A stretch of 64,000 nucleotides of DNA. It comes from Tipula vernalis (lineage: Eukaryota > Arthropoda > Insecta > Diptera > Tipulidae). The DNA is taken from the NCBI GenBank assembly GCA_958295665.1, contig OY282559.1, forward strand, positions 250,352,764 to 250,416,763, written 5' to 3'. Shown here piece by piece: positions 56,390 through 64,000 of the stretch. A program made the position numbers and the translations under genes. The notes below the pieces were generated by a model. That model was not told the origin of the DNA. It ran no database searches and saw nothing but the letters and a program-made list of their open reading frames with translations. Every line of letters begins with the position of its first letter. Positions within the stretch are counted from its first letter, which is position 1.

Positions 56390-57266
56390 TCAACCCAATT
56401 ATGCAATTTAAATTATTTAATTGCTTTCATTTTTTTATTTATTTAAATTGAATTGTTTTGCATTATAATTGTTGCAACATGGCAGAGATCCATGACAAGG
56501 TTATGAGTCGTCAATGATCGGTATTCTCATTTGAAGTAACTTGGATAAACGGGTGAGTGAAAATTTATTCGATAGACGCATGTAATTCTTTATTATTTCA
56601 TTCTGTTTCGCTTCAATAATCATATTAATTTTAAGTTAAAATTTTAATTTTACTTCGGGTATATACTTCATTCGGGTATATATTTATTCTGAAAATTTGT
56701 CTGTTGTGTTCGCGTGATTTATGTTGTTCAATTAATAGAAAATATAAAAAAAACATTTATTTCACTTTTGTTTCACTTTTATTTTCTTTATATTTATTAC
56801 AATTAATTAAACTTTATTTATTTTTTAAAAAGCCGGTCTCTTTAGAGCCGGGAATCAATATTTTGTTACTGTGCTCTTTGGAGTCAGTTTATTGAATACT
56901 TTCTTAAGTTTTTTAGTTACATGATTTTTCTTTATAATATATTTTATAAACATGGTTCAACATGTTATTTTATAACTGATAATGCTTATTGCTTATTAAT
57001 TAAAAATGAATATTTTGTTAGACAAAACAATAATTTGATTTACATAAAATATGATACATTAAATTTATAATAATAATTTTAGGTCATGATAATATTTTAT
57101 GTTGTTAGTATAAAATTGTATTATGAGCATCTTTACTTGTTGCATTTCAATTTCTTGGAATTCTTTATTTTGTTGCGATTCCATTTCTCGGAATGTAACT
57201 CGTGCGTGTTTAATTAAGTATGCATAAACTTGCACATTATTTAATTATTCGTGAATTTCGTGGTTA
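56390..57266 (+). other. untranslated leader of the gypsy element
   Basis: AT-rich, with many ATGs and stops and no coding frame longer than chance. The segment CATTCGGGTATATA is doubled near 56655-56685. It leads directly to the gag ATG at 57267. Confidence 0.6.
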
Positions 57267-58265
57267 ATGAGTGATTTAGTTAAGTTCTCATCAGTTTCAA
57301 ACATTAGTGAATTAAACACTGGTAGCCCGAGCTCTGATCCTAACATCGAAACTAAATTCCAGGTGGAGGATTACACCCTGGATCAAAGTGATTTTTTGGG
57401 ATTCCCTGACGAATTTCCGGAAATTATTCCTGACGAGATGGGAAAACTTAATGTGGACCTTGCTTTAAAAATAATACCTGAATTCGACGGAAGTTCAGCA
57501 AACCTACACAAATTTATTAATTGTTGCGAAATCATATACAATCCCCTACCAACCGACCAACAGCCACTTTTTAAGACATTAATTCCTTCTCGTTTATCAG
57601 GAAAAGCTTATGATATTATAAAATATCAGACTTTTGATGATTGGTCGGATTTAAAGATCGAACTTAAGAAACAATTCGGTGAAAAACGGTCTTTGGAATC
57701 CATTCAAGTTCAGCTGATTCAAGTATCACAGTCTAGAGGTGAGGAAGTTCAAGTTTACGCCAATCGCGTCGAAAGATTATTATCAGATTTAAATACAGTT
57801 AGTGCCGAAGGGAAAGACGAGAACAAAGTTGATGTTATAATAGACATGAATAGTAAAACCGCTCTTTTTGCTTTCCAAGAAGGTTTGAGAGATGATCTCA
57901 AGCTCATAATTAAGGCATATAGATTTCAAACTCTTAATGAAGCAATATCAAAGGCTTTAGAAGAAGAACTGATGCGCTTACTGCAAGCATCCCAGACATC
58001 ACATGAGTGAGTGCCGCAAAAAGAAGTTTGCAGACGCAAGAAGAGTTAATTCCGAGCCCAACACAACCAACGCTAATTATTCGAATTCTAGCCCATCCAA
58101 TTCCACAAATCATCTGCCATCGGGAAACTTGTCGGGACTCGAATTACCCAGCAAAGGCCCTCCACATCGAGTCCAAACCCATCAGAGGAGTGCTCAAAAA
58201 ACCATACACGTACCAAACCCTGCGATAAAAAATCTACAATATCGCCCAATTCGATTTCGCAAAAT
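57267..58265 (+). pseudogene. gypsy gag
   Basis: ATG 57267 (MSDLVKFSSVSNISELN) opens a 247-codon frame with a capsid-like region (KIIPEFDGSSANLHKFINCC, residues 70-230). A frameshift near 57985 precedes the remains of a CCHC knuckle, HHMSECRKKKFADARR near 58000. The tail is Ser/Asn/Pro-rich. Pol starts in a different frame near 58266. Confidence 0.8.
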
Positions 58266-61200
58266 TTGGTCGAAGTATTTTTTGTCTCTGATATTTCGAA
58301 GAATAAAGTTTATGTCAAGTTATGTCTCGATAGCGGTAGTTCCAATCTTTCATATTTTCTCGTTGATACGGGAGCCGATATTAGTCTCGAAAAAAATGAA
58401 TGCATCAATCCAAATTTCGTTCCCATAAGTTCCAACAATTGTCAAATCAAAGGTGTCACAACCGGACTTACTAAAACCATTGGTTCCTTGCCCAGTACCA
58501 TAATCATTTCCGAAGCTTTCCAGTTTCCGCATATTTTCCATGTTGTCGACAATTCATTTCCAATTCCTTGTAGCGGAATCCTTGGTAAGGACTTTTTAGA
58601 AAGATATAGTTGTAAGATTGATTTTGAAAACAAAACTCTTGAAATTCTATTGGAAGAGTGCACTGTTATTCTGGATTTTGTATCTGCACCTTCTAAAATT
58701 TCTATTCCGGCTCGAAGTGAAATAATCACTTCCATCTTTGTTAATAATACAGACAATGCCAACTCTAAAGAATACTTGTGCCTATCCAAAGAAATTAGTA
58801 ATGGAGTATTTGTTGGAAACTCTCTAATTCAAGTAAAAGGCGATTTAGCCACAATAGCATTAGTTAATTCGAATGACTTTCCAGTTGAAATAGATATTAA
58901 CGATTTCACTTTAGATGATTTATCTTATTATGACATTTTTAAATTCAATTCGTGGACCAATCCAGTAGAAAACCGATTACAAACTCTGAAAACCAAACTC
59001 CAACTAGAAGATCTTAACTCAGAAGAAGCATCTTCCATTTTATCGATCTGTAGAGAATACAATGATATTTTCCATTTAGATGGTGATATTTTAACCGCCT
59101 CAAATATGGCAACTCATTCTATTCCATTGTTACCAAATTCGGTACCCATTTATCAACGTCCATACAGATTACCCGAGTCGACTAAGGCCGAAATCAATAA
59201 ACATGTAGAAGAAATGTTAAAAAATGATATCATTGAATCAAGTGACAGCCCTTGGAATTTTCCACTTCTTGCAGTACCCAAACGGAGTAATGATAAGCAA
59301 CGAAAATGGAGAGTGGTCGTCGACTTCCGCCGTTTCAATAATATCACTCTCGATAGAGTATTCCCGTTACCAAACATCCATGAGATTCTTGATCAGTTGG
59401 GCCGTTCTTTCTACTTCAGCACCGTCGATTTGACTAATGGTTACCATCAGGTTAAAATGAAAGATTCCGACAAGAAAAAGACTGCATTCAGTACCACTTT
59501 CGGTCACTTCCACTTCAAACGAATGCCTTTTGGTCTAAAAGGTGCTCCGGCAACGTTTCAGCATCTCATGAACACAGTTCTATCGGGTCTTAACGGTCTT
59601 AAGTGCTTCGTTTATTTGGATGACGTTGTCATATATGCATCCAATTTAAGCGACCATAATCAAAAACTCCGTGCCGTGTTCGATTCTTTGCGTTGATACA
59701 ATTTGAAAATCAATCCAGATAAGTGCCAGTTTCTTCGAAAGGAGATAACTTATCTAGGACATTTAATTACCCGTGAAGGAATTAAGCCAGATCCATTAAA
59801 GACAAGTGCAGTAGTAGATTATCCCAAACCCAAAAATCCTCGAGACATCAAATCATTATTGGGCTTCATTGGTTACTACCGACGCTTTATTAAGGACTTT
59901 GCAAAAATTGCTAAACCATTAAACAACCTCTTAAAAAAAGATGTAGCCTTCGAATGGACACCGTTTTGTGACGAAGCTTTTAATATCTTAAAAAATTTTA
60001 TAGTTGTTCCTCCAATTCTACGATTTCCTGATTTCGAACGAGAATTTACTAAAACTTGTGTTGCAAGTGACTTCGCAATTATTTCCGTCTTATCCCAGTT
60101 ACATCCTCCTGGTGATCTCCCAATAGCGTATGCTAGTCGGACCCTCAATAATGCAGAGAAAAATTACTCAGTTATAGAGAAAGAGTTACTGTCAATTTTC
60201 TGGTCAGTTCAACATTTTCGTCCATACCTATACGACAGAAAATTTAAAATTATCACCGACCACAAACCCCTGGTATGGTTAAATAGTATTAATAATCCAC
60301 CATCGCGACTAATTCGATGGAGATTGCTACTGGATGAATACGACTTCGAAATTTCTCATAAAGCAGGATCTTTGAATCGAAACGCAGATGCTCTTAGTCG
60401 TATCGCTATAAATTCACCAAGTCCAACCTCTTTAGTCTCAGATTTTAAATTTAATCCTTCCAATTTTCAATGCTCCGAACCTAACGTAAATCATACTAAC
60501 AATAACAGTTTTTAAGAACCTAAAAATTTCGTTTACAGTTCAACTATTAATGCCGATATCGCTTCTAATACAGTGAGTTCAATCCCTGTATCGACAGACA
60601 GCACAGCCGAAAACTTTTTATCAAACTTTCCAATTCCCACAACTGATCCAACAGCATCCATAGTCGAAGCCGTGAATATGATTACACGATCTAAATCAAG
60701 AACCCTTGCGAACTCAGGCAATAACTCAGCTGAATCGATTACTAATTCTTCTTCTAACTCCGTCAAACAAGCTTGTAATACTAATCAATTCATAGTCGAC
60801 CCAAATCCATTATCAAATTCAAATGAAACTTCAAATACTTTAATCGAAATCTCTGACCCTAATGAGCAAAAAAAAATAAATCAAGAATTCCACAATACTC
60901 CTTTAGATGGACACCAAGGAATATTACGCACTTATCGACGCTTACGCAAGTATTATTATTTTTCAAAGATGTTCCGTCAAATTGAAACTTACATCAAGTC
61001 TTGTGATTATTGCCAACGACATAAGATATCTAAGCTAACTAGGGTACCTATGAAGATCTCTACTACATCTAATTTTCCATTTCAAAAGATTTTCCTCGAT
61101 ATCATTGGTCCTTTGCCTTCCAGTCATCAGAACAGTCGGTACATACTAACCATCCAGGACGATCTCACGAAGTATTCCCTGACTTTGGCAGTGCCGAATC

Positions 61201-61878
61201 AGACAGCTGAAACTATAGCCAGAGCATTCGTAGAGCACTTTGTCTGCGTGTTTGGAGCCCCGAGAGGATTATTAACCGACCAAGGTTCAAATTTCATAGG
61301 AAGTTTTTTTTAAGGAATGTTGCAAAATTCTACGGATCCGATAAATGAATACCACTGCTTTCCATCCTCAAACCAACGGAGCTCTTGAGCGATCACACCG
61401 TACTCTGACCGAATATATCCGCCATTTTATTGCTTTAGAATCACTAGACTGGGACTCTTGGTTACCTTACTCAATGTTCACTTATAATAGTACACCTCAC
61501 ACAACCACAAATTTTATGCCGTACGTGTTGTTATTCGGATATAAGCCCAATATACCCAGTTCCTTTCATCGAAATCCAGACACAGTTTTTAACTTTGATG
61601 ATTACTTAACAGATTTTAAATTTCGTATGCAGAAAAGTTTTCAGATAGCTCGAGAAAATACATTAAGTTCAAAAGTAAAATCTAAAGACTATTATGATGC
61701 CAAAACAAATCCACTTCAATTAAAGGAAGGGGATCTGGTTTGGTTAAGAAACGAAGCAAAGCAGACTAAATTTTCACCTCCTTGGTTAGGACCATATAAA
61801 GTTACAGATGTGACCTCAGATGAGAATACTGAAATCCAAATAGGAAGAAAACCAAAGTGGTGCATAACAACCGTTTGA
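58266..61878 (+). pseudogene. gypsy pol: protease, RT, RNase H, integrase
   Basis: One frame runs 58266-61313 with only two in-frame stops (TGA 59694-59696, TAA 60513-60515), then a shift in a T8 run near 61305 leads to 61345-61878. Protease YFLVDTGADISL lies near 58355. RT has FSTVDLTNGYHQVKM, MPFGLKGAPATFQ and FVYLDDVVIYAS near 59610. RNase H has TCVASDFAI and ITDHKPLVW. The integrase finger (HQGILRTYRRLRKYY, CDYCQRH), LDIIGPLPSS, LTDQGSNFIG and HPQTNGALERSHRTL supply D,D,E. A GDLVWLRNE C-terminal domain closes it. There is no env. Few lesions, all point-like, indicate moderate age. Confidence 0.9.
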
Positions 61879-62155
61879 AAAGAAAGATATAAAATCATTT
61901 ATGTAAATTTTATATAATTGTACAAAACGAAGAAAAAACAAATCAATTTAAATACTAAATTAAGAAAACTAACGTAGAATTAAATCACATAATTATTAAA
62001 AAAAAAAAACACATAAATAAATAAATGTTAAAACTAAACCATAGAAAAAAGAAAAAAATTTGAAAATGTATTACTAAACATGTTGATCGCTCGTTTTCGA
62101 AGGGGCACTATGTTTAAGAGATGTCCCTAGAACAACTCTCCTTCTAAGGGGGAGG
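61879..62155 (+). other. gypsy 3' untranslated region and polypurine tract
   Basis: AT-rich non-coding stretch ending in AAGGGGGAGG (62146-62155), the plus-strand primer tract immediately before the 3' LTR. Confidence 0.8.
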
Positions 62156-62528
62156 TGTTATGTAACATAACTCTATGTAACCGAACACACCCGGTGTTCC
62201 GGTAAACCGGTTACCGATTAGCTTAAACCGACAGTACAAAACCCATTTTTCCTTGATTGTCTTCTCTTGTATTTCAACCACCGAACGATCAACATCAATT
62301 CAGAAAAACCAGAAAATAAAATATGTAAATAAAATAAAAAATTGAAATAATAAAACCTTAAAAATAATATATATATTCTATAAGATAATCGTATTATAAT
62401 TTTTATAATCATCAAAACTAAATGTATATATACATAGTTGTGAATAAGTACATACATACATCAATGAAATAAAAATAGTGTAAACGAGAATTGAGAATTG
62501 TTTTATTTTCTCGAAACTCATACAGCAC
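62156..62528 (+). repeat. gypsy 3' LTR, cut by a hAT element
   Basis: Starts TGTTATGTAACATAACTCT and shows the uninterrupted sequence across the three sites that carry insertions in the 5' LTR (AATATATATATTC; CTCGAAACTCATACAGC). It stops at TACAGCAC (62521-62528), the presumed 8-bp target of the hAT element. Confidence 0.9.
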
Positions 62529-62722
62529 CAGTGTTACCAGACCGACCCAAAAAAAAAAAACTTAAATGTAACCAAAAAAAAACTTAATTTTCAAGAAAAA
62601 AACTTTTTATTTATTTTATCACAAATTCAGCCTTTATAATTACATTTCAGTTAAATAATATCACAAAATTAAAAAAAACTGTCAAAATTCAAGATTTTGA
62701 TTCGAGAATTCGTCATTTTCTA

Positions 62723-63739
62723 TTTTTCATACATGGTGCATCTGAATAATTTTAGCATTTCTGGTTTGTGTTCAAAACTAACACAAGTATTACCTCGTTT
62801 CGACATATAATCTTTGGATAACAGAATACCACTTAAAGTGGTTTCATCTAATTTATTCCTTACTTTATTTTTATTGAGATTAATTTGAGAAAATATTCTT
62901 TCTACATTCGCGGTTGAAATGGGAATGGTTAAAAGTGCCATTATGAGCTTTTGCAATTTTGGAAAAGCTGTAGTTCCATCACCACGTTTAATTAAAAATA
63001 TATTAGTCCAAAATGATTCTATGTCGTCATGCTCACTTAGTAAATAATTATGGAAATCTATCCTCCGTACTTCACGCCATTCGTCATCTATATCTTGGTA
63101 CTCATTTGAAGCTACAAAGTGCGAATGAGTGGCAGACGCATTTAAATATGATTAAGTCCGGACACTCGTTTTTCAAAAGTGTTGCCACGGAATGGTTAAC
63201 CCCTGTCATAACGTTGGCACCATCAGCTGCAAATCCAACCAAAAATGTTTTATAATCGATGCCTCTTGCTAAAAAGAGCTCAACAATTTTTTCATATAAC
63301 TTGTGCAGCATCGGGATCATATGATCCATCGCAAGGAACGGAATGTTATGTTCTGCACAGAACGCACTAAGTTGAATTTCCGTCATAGCTACTTGTTTAT
63401 TATGGCCCGATAAATTTCGAATATTTCCAAATACTTTTAAAATGGGGCTATTGCTATGTATATTTAATGCATTTGCAGCTTGGATGTGCTTCTTCCGTTC
63501 AGCGTGCGCATATAAATCGCCGACACCTCCCACAGCCTTCAATTCGCAATTGCAATATTTACAAAATGCGTTTTTTTACCGTTCTGGGTTAACCACGGCT
63601 TTAAGATATTGTCATCTTCCCAGCTTTTGCAATAAACGGACGACAGTTTACGTTTTGCCGGTTTCTAAATTAACATTAAATGGAAATAAAATTAGTTTCA
63701 GTATTCAATAATAAATTTGATGCCCAATTGAAATGTACC
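62723..63739 (-). pseudogene. hAT transposase with BED-type finger, internally deleted
   Basis: Minus strand. An upstream exon ends SDSDNDGLAESSSK at 63739. A GT-AG intron (63738-63665) joins in frame to KPAKRKLSSVYCKSWEDD. After a shift in an A-run near 63575 comes a BED-like finger CKYCNCELKAVGGVGDLYAH plus AERKKH. Then QVAMTEIQLSAFCAEHNIPF, GFAADGANVMTG (catalytic Asp region) and KCVCHSFALC. Near 63105 the frame jumps to SNEYQDIDDEWREV, ESFWTNIF and the C-terminal dimerisation domain IPISTANVERIFSQINLNKN to the stop near 62723. Compared with full transposases of this type (family knowledge), several hundred central residues are missing, so this is a deletion derivative. Confidence 0.8.
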
Positions 63740-64000
63740 TTTGATGATGATTCGGCCAAACCATCATTATCTGAATCCGATGAATCCAACTCCAATGATA
63801 ATATGGGCACTTGTGTCCAGTGACGATAAAATTAACGTTAGGTTTTCGACAAAAAACATAATTCTCTGCATCTCTGTATTTGATTTCGACCGTGTAGTCT
63901 ACATTTGGTTTTAGTTTTAAGGTTTCGCCCAGGCTGATTATATTCGAACATCTTTGCGAATCTTCGAAATTAAAGATTAAACGTATTAAACGAATTTAGC
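63740..64000 (-). other. right window edge with a coding-like segment
   Basis: On the minus strand from about 63995 to 63825 a stop-free frame includes NIISLGETLKLKPNVDYTVE and YRDAENYVFCRKPNVNF, which looks like real protein. It is in a different frame from the hAT exon that follows. It could be a host exon next to or within the element. The family is not recognised and the feature is cut by the window end. Confidence 0.3.

Larger units (their letters stand above)
46947..62528 (+). mobile_element. Ty3/gypsy provirus hosting several nested insertions
   Basis: The 5' LTR (TGTTATGTACCATAAC, 46947) is split into 46947-47163, 53883-54016 and 56049-56097 by three separate insertions. The primer site is at 56101, gag-pol at 57267-61878, the purine tract AAGGGGGAGG at 62146-62155 and the 3' LTR from 62156. 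A hAT element enters the 3' LTR at 62529, so its end and the target duplication lie outside the window. Confidence 0.85.
62529..64000 (-). mobile_element. hAT element, left end CAGTGTTACCAGACC, runs to the window edge
   Basis: The end CAGTGTTACCAGACCGACCC is a typical hAT-type terminus (CAGTG start). The transposase reads away from it on the minus strand with its C-terminus nearest this end. The other terminus and the second copy of the 8-bp target are not clearly in the window. Where the element stops on the right is unknown. Confidence 0.7.

Noticed and set aside
1..64000. tRNA and rRNA genes
   Set aside because: I saw no cloverleaf-like segments with A and B boxes; the only tRNA-like sequences are primer-binding sites of retroelements.

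Overview
The window is AT-rich eukaryotic DNA, almost certainly from an insect and most likely a fly. This is inferred from the element types (gypsy-type errantivirus with env, BEL/Pao, Tc1/mariner, Jockey/LOA-like LINEs with a DUF4780-type ORF1, hAT) and from short GT-AG introns. There are no operons, Shine-Dalgarno sites or CRISPR arrays. Only the left 8.6 kb holds ordinary genes. The other 55 kb is a transposon graveyard in which elements sit inside elements.

Region 1 (1-8.9 kb): two convergent genes. A plus-strand gene has three exons and ends 25 bp before a minus-strand gene. The two long open frames on the minus strand join across a 105-bp intron into one protein of about 1,518 residues. 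I recognise neither protein family.

Region 2 (8.9-21.6 kb): a decayed plus-strand LINE (ORF1 at 8.9-10.3 kb, RT and RNase H at 18.4-20.3 kb) lies around a minus-strand Jockey-like LINE. That LINE is itself split by two DNA transposons standing almost back to back: a 4.4-kb element with 411-bp inverted repeats, and a mariner with one visible frameshift. The 4.4-kb element is the most unusual object here. It has a 13-14 bp target duplication, a frame combining a transposase-like tail with a ubiquitin-protease-like domain, and a 172-bp satellite expanded to eleven copies in one arm. Fragments of a hAT transposase and a MADF-domain protein follow.

Region 3 (21.6-35.7 kb): a BEL/Pao element with an open 1,574-codon frame but no end of integrase. 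Next to it is a mariner-like element with inverted repeats of about 400 bp, broken by a Ty3/gypsy provirus (TSD CCAGG) and by a 1.85-kb solo LTR (TSD TATG).

Region 4 (35.7-46.9 kb): a minus-strand Ty3/gypsy relic, a near-perfect 85-bp palindrome, a Tc1-like element interrupted at a TA by a 768-bp deletion derivative of another Tc1 family, unassigned AT-rich DNA and a LINE RT fragment.

Region 5 (46.9-64 kb): a Ty3/gypsy provirus whose 5' LTR received an errantivirus (TSD ATAT), a 785-bp (net) nonautonomous element (TSD CTCGAAAC) and a 230-bp MITE. The nonautonomous element in turn holds a second MITE copy and a Foldback-like inverted array (TSD ACGACAAAC). The 3' LTR preserves the uninterrupted version of these sites and is itself entered by a hAT element that leaves the window. 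The retroelement copies look inactive: the BEL/Pao copy is truncated and the others carry visible stops or frameshifts.
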